From the NCBI GenBank assembly GCA_923184405.1, contig OV299793.1, positions 610,906 through 674,905 of the forward strand: a DNA stretch of 64,000 nt. Reading direction: 5' to 3'. The position numbers and the translations under genes are program-made. The stretch is from Neisseria meningitidis. Its GTDB lineage: Bacteria; Pseudomonadota; Gammaproteobacteria; Burkholderiales; Neisseriaceae. Within the stretch, counting starts at the first letter, position 1; every line of letters begins with the position of its first letter. The notes under the pieces are model-generated. The model did no database searches, was not told where the DNA came from, and worked only from the letters and a program-made list of their open reading frames with translations. Below, piece after piece: positions 32,910 to 43,324 of this stretch.

Positions 32910-35171
32910 ATGGGACAGTACAAGAAGCTATGGTACTTGCTGTTTGCCGTTCTGGCGGTATGCTTTACCATTCTTGGCTATATGGGCAGCGAGGTTTACA
33001 AGAAAGCCCCGCCTTACCCTGAACAGGTCGTTTCCGCATCAGGCAAAGTGCTGATGACGAAAGACGATATTTTGGCAGGTCAGTCTGCGTGGCAGAGTAC
33101 CGGCGGTATGGAAGTCGGTTCGATTCCGGGTCACGGCGCATATCAGGCTCGGACTGGACGGCCGACTGGCTGCATCGTGAGTTGGTTGCATAGTTGATTT
33201 GACCGCGCAACAGACTTACGGCAAAAATTCGATGAAGTTTCCCCTGAAGAACAAGCCGTTCTGAAAACCCGACTGGCTGACGAATACCGCAACCAAAGCC
33301 GTATTAAAGAAGACGGCAGCGTCGTCATCAGCGATACGCGCGTGAAAGCCATCGAAAGCATCCTGCCTTATTACCACGGTGTTTACGGCGATGATCCCGC
33401 GCTGCAAACCACCCGCGAACACTTTGCAATGAAAAACAACACATTGCCAAGCCAAGAAGCGCGTGAAAAACTGTTCGACTTCTTCTTCTGGACTTCTTGG
33501 TCTGCTTCGACCAACCGTCCTGACGAGACGTTCACTTATACCAACAACTGGCCGCACGAGCCTTTGATCAACAACGTACCGACCACTGAAAACTATATGT
33601 GGTCATTCACCAGCGTAGTACTTCTGCTGATGGGCATCGGCTTGTTGATGTAGGGTTAATCTTTCCTGACCAAACATGAGGAAGTGGAAGTGCCGACTGA
33701 AGACCCGATTTCCAAAATCCAACTGACCCCTTCTCAAAAAGCATTGGGCAAATAGGTCTTCCTGACGGTTGCCCTGTTTGTGGTACAAGTATTGCTGGGC
33801 GATCTGACACGCGCACTACACCGTCGAACGTCAGGGTTTAAACGGAAACGACGAGGCGTTGAGCTTTGAACATGTCAGACAAGTACATTTACACCCCGAC
33901 CTGTACATTGGCACATACAATCCGCCATCTTACTGGATTGCAACCTACATTTAGACGGCAGGTTTGTTCCACACGCCGATTGTCAACGACGGAAAAGAGC
34001 ACAAGTTCCAACGTGCAGGAGTGAACTTCATCTATATCGCCCTCTTCATCGTAGTCGGCGACTCTTACGCGGACAACTTCTTCGCGTTGACGCACATACT
34101 TACCCCGGAATTTAACGTCCCGTTCGGACACCAAACTTACGAATACCTCGATTTGGGACGTTTCAAGCAACTCCTGCTGATGGTCGGCCTGCTGATGTGG
34201 CTGTTCCTGATGATGCGTTGCACGGTTTCCGCCTTTAAAGAAAAGGCGTGGACAAATACCTGTTGGCAATCTTCCTCGCTTCTATGGTCGGCGTGTGCGT
34301 ATTATACGCACACAGGAATGTTCTACGGCGAGAAATCCCCGATTGCCGTAATGGAATACTGGCGTTGGTGGGTGGTTCACCTGTGGGTAGAACGCTTCTT
34401 AGAAGTATTTACCACTGCCGCCTTTGCCTTAGACTTCTACAACATGAGCTTTAGTCCGCCGCAGTACCGCCAAAGCCTTCACATATGTCTGCTGCCGCCA
34501 TCTTTATGTTGGACGGCGTTCCGGCACGCTGCACCACCTGTACTTCTCCGGCTCTACCTCCGCCTCAATGGCAATCGGTGCCTAAAACTCCGCTTTGGAA
34601 GTCGTGCCGCTGGTGTTGCAAGGCCGTGAAGCATACGAGCATTGGTCTTACCAACACCTGTCCGACTGGGCGAAACGCCAGCGTTGGCCGCTGATGTGCT
34701 TCGTGGCAGTCGCCTTTTGGAATATGATCGGTGCCGGCGTATTCGGTTTCCTGATTAACCAGCCGATTGAAATGTTCTATATCCAAGGTTTGAATAATTC
34801 TGCTGTTCACGAGCACGCTGCCATGTTCCGGTATGTACGGTTTCTTGGCATTGGGCTTCGTATTGCTGGTTGCCCGGTGTTTGAAACCAGAACGCGCAGT
34901 TTGACGACAAACTGATGACTTGGGGCTTCTCAACGCTCAACGGCGGCTTGGTCGGTATGATTGCCATCAGCCTGTTGCCTATTGGCGCGATTCAGGCATA
35001 CGCCTCCATCACGCACGGCCTGTGGTATGCACGCAGCGAAGAGTTCCTGCAAATGGAAATCCTCGACACCTAGCGTTGGGTACATACGGCAGCTGACTTG
35101 GTCTTTATCGGCGAGTGCAATATGCGTTGCCATTCAAGCCACTAAAATCGTATTCGGCCGACGACAAATAA
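32910..35171 (+). CDS. norB: Quinol-dependent nitric oxide reductase NorB, heavily frameshifted
   Basis: A single-subunit qNOR (about 750 residues) reducing NO to N2O with quinol electrons. It begins MGQYKKLWYLLFAVLAV and has a periplasmic domain (SASGKVLMTKDDILAGQSAW, HEPLINNVPTT). A heme-copper-oxidase-like membrane domain follows with ALFIVVGDSYADNFFALTHI, WRWWVVHLWVERFLEVF carrying metal-binding His, HEHAAMF-type and ITHGLWYARSEEFLQMEILD near the C-terminus. Stops such as TAG in DT-stop-RWV near 35072, and many indels after 33650, break it. With aniA it forms the truncated denitrification chain of Neisseria. Confidence 0.92.
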
Positions 35172-35352
35172 GTTTTTGCGGTATGAAATGAGCAACTAGA
35201 ACCAGTTTTCGGGTGCAGATTTTTTATTGCGGATTGGGACGGGAATGGAAAAGGATGTGGATTTTTCAGTTTAATCGGCTATACAATTGCTGCGTTCATG
35301 CCGTCTGAAGCACGTTTCAGATGGCATCAGTTTACATCAGATAAGGATAAAA

Positions 35353-35885
35353 ATAGGTATTTACGATTTTCAAATGAAAGATGCAGAAGGCAATGCGGTT
35401 GATTTGTCAGGCTATCGCGGCAAGGTTCTGCTGATTGTCAACACGGCAACGCGTTGCGGTCTGACCCCGCAATACGAGGCTTTGCAGAAGCTGTATGCAC
35501 AATATACCGCAGAAGGCTTGGAGATTTTGGATTTTCCGTGCAACCAGTTCCGCGAACAGGCTCACGAAAGCAGCGGAGAAATTGCCCAAGAGTGTATGAT
35601 GAAGTTTGGCACGAAGTTTAACATTATCGACAAAATCGAAGTCAATGGAGCAAATACCGAGAACTTGTATGCATACCTGAAACCGTCAAACTGCAAGATA
35701 AAGGCAATCATCTGTTTAAAGATTTCGTGTTGAAGCTCGCAGCTCTGGGAGAGAAGCCCGACAAAGGCGACATCAAATGGAACTTTACCAAATTACTCGT
35801 CAACCGCGACGGCGAAGTGGTCGAGCGTTTTGCGCCTAGTGTTACGCCCGAAGAAATCGAAGCCGATATTCGGGCATTGCTGTAA
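35353..35885 (+). CDS. gpxA: Glutathione peroxidase, start codon altered and one frameshift
   Basis: A peroxidase of the GPx family, probably thioredoxin- or glutathione-linked. GIYDFQMKDAEGNAVDLSGY is followed by GKVLLIVNTATRCGLTPQYE with the catalytic Cys. LDFPCNQFREQ carries the second active-site region, and the WNFTKLLVNRDGEVVERFAP motif brings the conserved Trp. The codon at the expected start reads ATA in place of ATG. An indel near 35695 shifts the frame before DKGNHLFKDFVLK. An uptake-sequence terminator follows. Confidence 0.9.
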
Positions 35886-35902
35886 TCTGCCGCCGTCTTG
35901 GG

Positions 35903-35932
35903 AAATGCCGTCTGAAGGCTTCAGACGGCATT
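35903..35932. terminator. Uptake-sequence terminator between gpxA and the LD-carboxypeptidase
   Basis: ATGCCGTCTGAAGGCTTCAGACGGCAT followed by TTG, between convergent genes. Confidence 0.82.
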
Positions 35933-35947
35933 TGTCCGTTTGCGGGT

Positions 35948-37131
35948 TTATTCCGAAATATCGGCAACACCGCTTTCAGGGAAGATGGGCAAATCCGGCG
36001 GTGGGAGCAGGGTATCCAAAGTCAGGGCGGACGCATCGAGTGTGGGGTAGCCTTCAAACGCGACCGAATAACCGCTGTTTCCGTTCATACGGATTCGGGC
36101 GTGCGCGCCCGGAGGGAAAGTGATTTTGTCAGCAATGTGCCCGAACGGAAAGCCCGTCAGCACGGGGATTTTCGCCGTGCGCGAAACATGGTTGGCAACG
36201 GCGGAAAAATCATAAGACGGATCATAGACATCTCGAATTTTTTCCATACGGAAATTGCCGAACACGATGGCGCGCTGTTTCTTCAAAATACCCGAAAGAT
36301 ACAGCGTATTGAGCATACGTTCGATGCGGTAGGGCTGTTCGCCGACATCTTCGAGGAACAAAATGCCGCCGTCGATGTCGGGCATATAAGGCGTGCTAAC
36401 GAGCGAGGAAAGGACGCTTAAGTTGCCGCCCCACAATATGCCTTCGGTTTCGACATCGGCGCGTTGGATATAAGGAACATCAACGGTCAGGCGGTTTTGG
36501 GTTGCACCCTTGATAAAGGCATCCATCGTAAACGCACCGGGGCGGGTTTGCCAAAATCGCTATAAGCCATCGGGCCGGCAAAACTCATCATATTGCCTTT
36601 TGTCAACAATGCCAGCTGGACGGCGCATACGTCGCTGAATCCGAAAAACAGCGTGCCGTGTTCGCGCATCCTTGCGCCGAGCGAAGCAAAATCGATATGC
36701 GGCAGAATCCGCGCCGCACCGTAACCGCCGCGCAAGCCCATCAGCACTTTAGGCGTGGCGACGCGGCCGGAAGCGACCTCTTGGAAATCGGCGACACGTT
36801 GTGCGTCCGTACCAGCAAACCGTTGGAAGCGGCGGCTGCCCGCCTGTTGGTTGGTTACGGTAAAACCGGCATTGTAAAGGCGGGTTAAGGCTGTGTTGAC
36901 GCGGTTGGTGTCTTCGGCAAAGCCTGACGAAGCGACAACGCGCAGAAGGTTGCCGTCCGAACTTTGACGGCGTGGCGTTTGGAGAGGCACGGTTCGGGCT
37001 TTCACAACAGAATGGGAAGAGGGAAGGGGCGGAACGGATGTGGCGGATGTGCCGCAAGCCTGAAGCAGCCCCGCGCCGACGGCGGCGGTGCAGGTTTTCA
37101 GAAAACGACGGCGGGAGGTCGGTTCGGTCAT
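35948..37131 (-). CDS. ldcA: LD-carboxypeptidase (peptidase S66), exported, one frameshift
   Basis: Serine peptidase that trims the terminal D-Ala from peptidoglycan tetrapeptides. The N-terminus TEPTSRRRFLKTCTAAVGAG has a twin-arginine motif, followed by LLQACG, a lipobox-like Cys. In the catalytic domain VLMGLRGGYGAARIL and FFGFSDVCAVQLAL (nucleophilic Ser in a G.SD motif) are in the N-terminal part. WGGNLSVLSSL and the ILFLEDVGEQPYRIERML region are in the second, with PVLTGFPFGHIADKITFPPG carrying the late His/Glu site. An indel near 36545 separates the halves. Gonococcal LdcA releases immunostimulatory muropeptides; a similar role is inferred. Confidence 0.88.
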
Positions 37132-37170
37132 AATTTCCCTTTCATACGGTTTCAGACGGCATCGGCGGGC

Positions 37171-37575
37171 TTAAAGCAGCTTTTTAAGCCGTTCCGTCCA
37201 ATCTTGCGGCAGGGTCATACCGTGTTTTCGGACGGGGTTTGCCCAAATCGGCGCAGGGAAGGACGCATCGTTTTCAAAGCGGGCGATAATATGCCAATGC
37301 AGGTACGGCACGACATTGCCCAAGCTGGCGAGGTTAATCTTGGCAGGTTGAAACACTTGGCGCATAGCGGCTTCGACTTTGTACACCATTTCCATCAATT
37401 CGCCGCGTTCCGCTGCCGAAAGGTCGGTCATTTCGGCAATATGCTTACGCCAAATGACGCGGCAGAATGCAGGCGAACCGCTGTCGTTATGGACGGCGAT
37501 GACGCGCAGCTTGGGGGTTTGCTGCAAAATATCTTCATCTTGTGCCGTGCAGATGGGGCAGGGTTGAGCGGTCAT
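37171..37575 (-). CDS. HIT-family hydrolase
   Basis: An intact 134-residue histidine-triad protein. CPIC near the N-terminus is a possible metal site, and VVPYLHWHIIARFENDASFP contains the H.H.. triad (LHWHII). Family members hydrolyse nucleotide phosphoramidates or dinucleotides; the substrate here is unknown. It ends 39 bases before the LD-carboxypeptidase start on the same strand, so the two may be co-transcribed. Confidence 0.9.
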   Translation of the reverse strand: MTAQPCPICTAQDEDILQQTPKLRVIAVHNDSGSPAFCRVIWRKHIAEMTDLSAAERGELMEMVYKVEAAMRQVFQPAKINLASLGNVVPYLHWHIIARFENDASFPAPIWANPVRKHGMTLPQDWTERLKKLL

Positions 37576-37667
37576 TTTCCTTATTCCTGAAAGTGTTTAA
37601 AAACGGTAGGGTAATTTTTAATATTTCAATCTGTCTGTCCGCATTGCCGTTAATTGTACCACTTCAT

Positions 37668-37712
37668 AGGGCGGTGCTCTATGTGTCGTCCGGTGTGTTG
37701 AAACATATCGGA
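37668..37712. repeat. Dispersed hairpin repeat, copy 1
   Basis: CATAGGGCGGTGCTCTATGTGTCGTCC, then GTGTTGAAACAT, recurs at 55662-55706 with the same spacing. The unit contains a small dyad (ACACATA...TATGTGT in the second copy). Its role is unknown. Confidence 0.7.
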
Positions 37713-37859
37713 CGCGTTTGAACAGTTGTGCGGCAAACTGTTGTAGCGGCAGGCAAGAGATGCCGTCTGAAGCCCATTGTCCGTCATTCCCATACAGGCA
37801 GTTGCTACGGTTGCTGAAGACCCTTAGCCGTCGCGCAGGCGGTTGCTACGGTTACTAAA

Positions 37860-38115
37860 ATCCCGTCATTCCCGCGCAAGCCGGAATCCAGTCCGTCCGG
37901 TTTCAGTTGTTTCTGATAAATCTTGCAGCGTTGGGTTTTTAGATTCCCGCTTTCGCGGGAATGACAGGGCGGTCAGATGCCGCCTGAAACTCCGTCATTC
38001 TTGCAACTTTTCGTCATTCCCGTGAAAACGGGAATCTAGAACTTCAAACTTTCAGATAATCTTTGAATATTGCCGTTGCCCGAAGGTTTGGATTCCCGCT
38101 TGCGCGGGAATGACG
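37860..38115. repeat. dRS3 repeat cluster
   Basis: Four palindromes of the ATTCCC-N8-GGGAAT type (about 37869, 37942, 38017 and 38093) are separated by RS-type spacers (GGAATCCAGTCCGTCCGGTT; AACTTTCAGATAATCTTTG). Confidence 0.88.
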
Positions 38116-38184
38116 GTGGAGGACAGTTGCCGTATGAAGCCCAATCTCACCGGTTTCAAACGAACATTTAAACCAAAGCTACAG

Positions 38185-38623
38185 TCAGGAAAACTGCGCT
38201 TCGCCACGGTTCGCCAAATCGTCGGCCCGTTACATTTTCAGCTTTTTCGTCATGTCCTGTAACCCAAGTCAAACTGACTCGATGCCAACCGGCAGAGCGT
38301 CGAGATCTTTCCACAAATCGTTGTTTTTGACCGGCTGTTTGGAGTCCGTTGTACAGCCGTTGCGAGACCAACAGTGTAGCCAGGTTGCCATGCCAGAAAT
38401 GACGTATTGCAAATCATTCCAGATCATTTCCGTGCAACGGCATCTGAGCAATTTCAAACCTTCGATGACGGCAATCAGTTCCATGCGGTTGTTGGTGGTT
38501 TCCGCCCCGCCGCCGAAAAGACCTGTTACGTTGCTACCGATAGCGCATTAAAACGCCACAACCGCAAGAGCCGGCATTGCCCTTAAACGCGAAATCGGTA
38601 TAAACCTAAACGCTTTGCTCCAT
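38185..38623 (-). CDS. rnhA: Ribonuclease HI, degraded by errors
   Basis: RNase HI removes RNA from RNA:DNA hybrids. The reconstruction is MEQSV(stop)VYTDFAFKGNAGSCG (usual YTDGACKGNPG, the first catalytic Asp), CGVLMRY, NNRMELIAVIEGL (second site, Glu in MEL), a TDSQYV-like site now reading NDLQYVISGM, KQPVKNNDLWKDLDAL, and TWV.GHDEKAEN (late His), ending DDLANRGEAQFS. A TAG near the start and several indels interrupt it. It is immediately preceded on the same strand by remnants of another frame. Confidence 0.75.
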
Positions 38624-38639
38624 TATTGTGTCATTCAAT

Positions 38640-38939
38640 CTAGTCAAGCCTGAATTTAAACCGCTTGTGCGCCTTGCCATCTGAAACATTCCGTCGCATG
38701 ACACGAACCATCCAATCTTCACCTTTATTTGTAAATACCAATTAGCGCATAGTGCCTCAAAGCTTCCAGTTATTTTGAATCTTACCGATGCCCGAATGGA
38801 AGCCGCAAAACCTGCCGGAAATTCTGTTCTCGAATTATTCTTCCGATTCATCTGAATTGATCAGCCTAAATCTATTGTAATACGATTTCGAACTGCGCAC
38901 GCATAACCGTGCGGCAGATGTCTGATCAGCTGAAAGACG
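38640..38939. other. Stretch upstream of rnhA without an assignable gene
   Basis: A minus-strand frame from about 38851 (NRKNNSRTEFPAGFAASIRA...) overlaps the rnhA start and might be the end of an upstream gene, but I cannot identify it. No uptake sequence or repeat is seen. Confidence 0.3.
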
Positions 38940-39611
38940 GCGATTCCGTATATGCGAGGAAGACAGGAATACTAGATCAATGCGACAACGGTGGATGTTA
39001 AAATCCGTATGCTCGATCGTAATCCACGGGGGCAGACTACTTTAACAAGCAAATACGGAATCAGAGCCACGACAAAATACAGTCGTGGCGACAAAGGATC
39101 ATCGTACCGACGGACTGGGCGTTGGATATCAACTACGGACAAGTGCGCATCGAGCTGTTCCTCGGTTTGGACGGATCTGACGGAACTGCTGCCGATCAAA
39201 ATCCGGCCGCCTTTGCAAACGTGCCTTAGCTCCAGAGACGGAGAGTTTGAACATCAGCACGCTGGAGTAAGATTTGAAGGTATCAGCCTTGCAGTGAAAA
39301 TTTGATTATATTCTCGCTACAGTAGTGCAGATGTAATGACGCTGCAGCTCGCGCCTGACGTGATTGCAGCTTTGCAAGAGCATACGTCGGCAGAAGAATA
39401 CAATTTAATCATATCCGCAATTCATACAACGGACGTACTCAGTCCGATGCCATTTCCGTTTAAATACAAAGAGCCCGCGCTGAAAGATTAGTATCGGGAA
39501 TGGGAAATGGAAGAATATAAAGAAGAACTGCATGCTTTGAATGCCAAAGACGAAAGGGGCAATCCGATACGGTTTAAAGTTATAACCGTGCTGGCGAAAA
39601 AGCCGGAATAA
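38940..39611 (+). pseudogene. Unidentified broken gene
   Basis: Plus-strand coding-like blocks occur in alternating frames: TGADYFNKQIRNQSHDKIQS then IIVPTDWALDINYGQVRIEL then FLGLDGSDGTAADQNPAAF (about 39030-39230), and ADVMTLQLAPDVIAALQEHT, AEEYNLIISAIHTTDVLSPM, PFPFKYKEPALKD(stop)YREW, EELHALNAKDERGNPIRFKV then ITVLAKKPE (39306-39611). A terminator follows the last stop. The blocks look like one soluble protein of roughly 200 residues, or two small ones. I do not recognise the family. Confidence 0.45.
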
Positions 39612-39620
39612 TCCTCAAAA

Positions 39621-39655
39621 ATGCTGTCTGAACATTTCGTCTCAGACGGCATTTG
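39621..39655 (+). terminator. Uptake-sequence terminator
   Basis: ATGCTGTCTGAACATTTCGTCTCAGACGGCAT followed by TTG, directly after the unidentified gene's stop codon. Confidence 0.7.
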
Positions 39656-41239
39656 TCCGCTTAATACCGATGCGCCCAATGAATCGACCGGGACGTGTCC
39701 TGACGCCGATTCGTCCGAAAGGGATTGCGGTTGCCAGCCGAGATGCAGGCCATATCAGCCAGAACGCAAAACAGACGTCAAATCCGTTTGCAAGTCGGCG
39801 GCAATGCAGGCAGAAAACGTGGAGCCAGTGCAGCGCATGTCCCCGAACTGACAGCACAGGATGACCACTTCCCGTGTGACGTCCTTGCATCCAGGGCCAG
39901 ATCTACGCAAAATCCGGTCAATGACGCCAGCCCGAAACCCAACCACAGATGGCGACAAGTTTGACACCGTAATAAAGCAGGAATTCTGCTCCACCTTCCC
40001 CATCCTTTCCCGTCAGCGATAATCACACAGGTAATGGGCAGCCATGCTTCAGCCAGCAAAGGACACAAAAAAAATGTAACAGGCAAAGCACCAGGCCCGG
40101 CCCCACTCACTGGGCAGGAAAGAACACAGCAGCTGTCACTCAAGTCCATGCCGAGCTGGGAGAGAAGGGCCTAGGACAAGAAAGAAGGTTCTGCATCCCA
40201 TGTTGCCTGGATGCTGACCCCAAGGGTAATGGGCCCTCCGAAGGGGGCGAGGTGAAAGACCAACTCTGCCTCCGTCTACCTGTTCCAGGCCTCCACCAGG
40301 TCTATAGGAATCTGCTGATCCCGCCTATTTTTCTACTCACTGGGCAACTGAGATCAATCTAAAGGCACGCTTAGGCCCCGGGAGGATGGACAGAATTTAT
40401 CTGGGGATCTGTGGATGGGTCCCGAACCTGTGAACCCTCAGAGAGCCACCAACCCTCATGTGTGCAGGACCTTCCTTTATTCTGGAAGGACGCATTACCC
40501 TCACGCGGTGCAGGGACCAGCTGCTTATCCGGAGGACGCCACGGCTCCTCGTGTGTGCAGGGACCAGCGTTATCCCGTGAGGGGACGCGCGGCCTCAGGT
40601 GCAGGGACCAGCCGCTATCCCGAGGACGCCATGCTCCTCGTGGTGTGCAGGGACCAGCGTTTATCCCGGGAAGGACGCACAGCTCCTCACGTGCAGGGAC
40701 CAGCGTTTATCCTGGGAGAGGACACGCTCCCTCGTGTGCAGGATTCAGCTATCCCAGGAGGGGACGCACCGTGCAGGGACCAGCTTATCCCGGGAGGGGA
40801 CGCTCCTCACGAAGGAAGGGACACGCCCTGAGCGGATGGGAACGGGCAAGCCCGCAGACCCCCGTGGCATCTAGCGGACCAGAGTTTAAAATAGGAAGAA
40901 ACAAGACAGCTCCACACGTATAAGACACCGGGACGAATCAGTGGGAAAGGACACGCAGACACCTGTGTGAAGGAACAAGCGCGAAAATAAATGCGCACGT
41001 GAACGCGAGATTGGGAAGCCGAAACCAATGTCGGCAGCTGACAGCATGTAAAAGCGCATTATATAATCTTTGAACGTTATACGCGCGACCACCCGCTGAC
41101 CACCATCCATCCATCTTTCACAGAACTGGAGACCCTATCAATGCCGTCAAGATAAACGCCAGCGCAGCGTTTGGCTGATCCCATCACAATATAAAAACAT
41201 ATATAAAACATTAGAATATAACAGCAAATAATTTTTTTG
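39656..41239. other. Foreign-looking segment with no Neisseria feature
   Basis: No uptake sequence, Correia element or recognisable bacterial gene occurs. From about 39900 the style (CCAGGCCCGGCCCCACTCACTG; TTGCCTGGATGCTGACCCC) resembles vertebrate genomic DNA, and it includes the 46-bp minisatellite. The open frames in the repeats follow from repeat structure. The boundary with Neisseria sequence is unclear on both sides (about 39700-39900 and 41000-41240). Confidence 0.5.
40462..40815. repeat. 46-bp tandem repeat (about 8 units)
   Basis: The core GTGCAGGGACCAGC recurs at 40462, 40508, 40555, 40599, 40645, 40691, 40736 and 40771 (spacings 46, 47, 44, 46, 46, 45, 35). Each is followed by TTATCCCGGGAGGGGACGC-like sequence and CTCCTCGTGT. 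It is GC-rich and non-coding in appearance, typical of a mammalian minisatellite. Confidence 0.85.
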
Positions 41240-41386
41240 CGTAATAATGCCGACAAAGGAAGCAGCGACATTTTGACGCGCAAGATCTTCGATGCAGACA
41301 ATGCGCTAGAATTAGCACATCAATATGCCCATGCGCAGTAGCTTCCGATGCAAGCGGATTCGCCTGAAAACAAGCCGGAACGATAA
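41240..41386 (+). pseudogene. C-terminal fragment of an unidentified gene
   Basis: One frame reads NNADKGSSDILTRKIFDADN then ALELAHQYAHAQ(stop)LPMQ then ADSPENKPER and a stop. Composition is natural for a bacterial C-terminus, and a single TAG interrupts it. The 5' part is lost in the foreign-looking segment. Family unknown. Confidence 0.35.
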
Positions 41387-41459
41387 GATGAGTTCAAGAT
41401 GATGAATCATTGTCAGAGGAATGCCGCCTATCAAAACAGACAAGTGTGCCCTCTGAAAC

Positions 41460-41735
41460 TAAGTCATTCCCACAAAAACGTGATTCGAGAACTTGTAACT
41501 CATTCAGAAGAATCTTTGAATATTGCTGTTGCCCAATGGTTTGATTCCCGCACCTTTCGTCATTCCCGTGAAAACGGGAATCTAGAATCTCTAAAGCTTC
41601 AGCTAACCTTTGAATATTGCCGCTATCCCAAGGTCTGGATTCCCGCCTGCGCGGGAATGACGGGTCTTTATAACCTTTGAATATTGCCGCCATCCCAAGG
41701 TCTCGATTTCCGCTTACGCGGGAATGACGGGGAGG
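41460..41735. repeat. dRS3 repeat cluster beside trkA
   Basis: ATTCCCGTGAAAACGGGAAT (about 41562), ATTCCCGCCTGCGCGGGAAT (about 41638) and a variant near 41706 are separated by TTTGAATATTGCCGC spacers. Confidence 0.88.
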
Positions 41736-41763
41736 GCGGATGCCGTCTGAAGCCCACCTACCA

Positions 41764-43226
41764 TTATTCCGCTTCCATACCGCTTGGCGGCAATATGTCC
41801 GGAATGGGGCGGTTTATCCGAAAAGCCCATTTTGACCTGGATGAGTTTTTCCAGTTCGTTCCAGGATGCGCCGGCTGCGAGACGAAAAAGATGATGTGGT
41901 CGCCGTCTTGGATGACGGTTTCCGGTATAGTGTCCCATAATGGTTTCGCCGGTTCCGGCGCGGACGACGGCGGCAATGTGGCAGCCTTCAGGCCATTTGA
42001 TGCCGCTGATGCGCCTGCCGATGATGGCGGAAGTTTTTGTCGCCGTGTGCGACGACTTCGATGGCTTCCGCCGTGCCGCGCCGGATGGGGTGGACGGCAA
42101 CGATGTCGCCGCGCCAGGATGTGGGCGAGTATCGAGCCGATGGTGATGAGGTGGGGAGAGACGACGATGTCGATTTTGTTGCCTTCGAGCAAATCGACGT
42201 AGCTTGAGCGGTTGACGATGCCGATGACGCGCTTCGCGCCGAGGTTTTTCGCCAAAAGGGCGGACATAATGTTGCTTTCGTCGTCGTTGGTCAGGGCGCA
42301 AAATACGTCGATTTCGTCGATGTATTCGTTGTCGAGCAGGGTTTCGTCGGTTGCCGAACCTTGCAGGACGAGGGTGTTGTCAAGGTTTTCGGCTATCCAT
42401 TCGGCACGGCGCGGCTGGCATTCGATGATTTTGACGTTGTATGCGTGTTCGAGCTGCTTGGCGAGACGGTAGCCGATGTTGCCGCCGCAAACAATCATGA
42501 TGCGGCGGGTGCTGGTTTCTTTGGGGCGCAATTCGGGTATGACCGCGCCGATATTTTCGGCGGCGGCGGCAAATAGGATTTCGTCGCCTTCGATGATGAC
42601 GGTTTGCGGCGCGGGGACGATGAGGCGGTTGTTGCGGTAAACGGCGCAGATTTGGCAGTCGGCCCCGTCGGGCAAATCTTGGGCGATGTCGGCAATGCTG
42701 CGTCCGACAAGCAGTCCGCCGCGCCGCGCCTGTATGATGACCATCCGCACGCGGTCGTCTGCAAAACGTAAAACCTGCAATGCGCCCGGGCAGTCTATCA
42801 GGTAAACAAGCTGTTCGGTAACGAGCTGTTCGGGGCTGATGGTTTCGGTTGCGCCGAATATGGAAAGGCTGCCGTTTTCGCTATTTTCGAGCTTGGGGCT
42901 GAGGTATTCGAGGTATTCGCTGGAACGGACGCGCGCGATGCGGCCGGGGATGTTGAACAGGTCGGCGGCAACTTTGCAGGCGACGATGTTGGTTTCGTCG
43001 CTGCGGGAGAACGCGAGCAGCAAGTCGGCATCTTCCGCGCCGGCGCGTTCTAATGTGAAGGGGATGCGCCGTTGCCGAAAACGGTTTGGACATCGAGGCG
43101 GCTGCCTGTTTCCTGCAATGCTTTTTCGTCGATGTCGATAACGGTTACGTCGTTGTTGGGTATGGCGGCAAGGTTTTGTGCGACGGTAGAACCCACCTGT
43201 CCGTTGCCTAAAATGAGGATTTTCAC
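41764..43226 (-). CDS. trkA: Trk potassium uptake regulatory protein TrkA, frameshifts at both ends
   Basis: Cytoplasmic NAD-binding subunit that gates Trk/Ktr potassium channels. The GTG start gives VKILILGNGQVGSTVAQNLA with the GxGxxG nucleotide loop. A central block is intact: DETNIVACKVAADLFNIPGR, the TrkA-C domain around LLVGRSIADIAQDLPDGADC, then the second Rossmann domain IMIVCGGNIGYRLAKQLEHA with CALTNDDESNIMSALLAKNL, and a second TrkA-C. Indels near 43070 and 42120 shift the ends. The stop is uncertain: at 41764 in one frame, or 41714 (inside a dRS3 repeat) in the frame continuing LEKLIQVKMGFSDK. Confidence 0.9.
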
Positions 43227-43280
43227 GGTGTGGGTCGCCGAGTGATGAAATGGTGGATTGTACCGCAACCGGGGGCGGAA

Positions 43281-43318
43281 ATGCCGTCTGAAGAGCAGAT
43301 TTTGTGTTCAGACGGCAT
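43281..43318. terminator. Uptake-sequence inverted repeat between fumarase and trkA
   Basis: ATGCCGTCTGAA and TTCAGACGGCAT with a 14-base loop, just after the fumarase stop codon. There is little T-tract, so terminator strength is uncertain. Confidence 0.65.
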
Positions 43319-43324
43319 GGCGCC

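Noticed and set aside
40411..40923. A 170-codon open frame (and overlapping frames) across the minisatellite, giving repetitive Gly/Pro/Arg/Ser peptides
   Set aside because: The 46-bp repeat is not a multiple of three, so all frames cycle through similar peptides; openness is a by-product of the GC-rich repeat.
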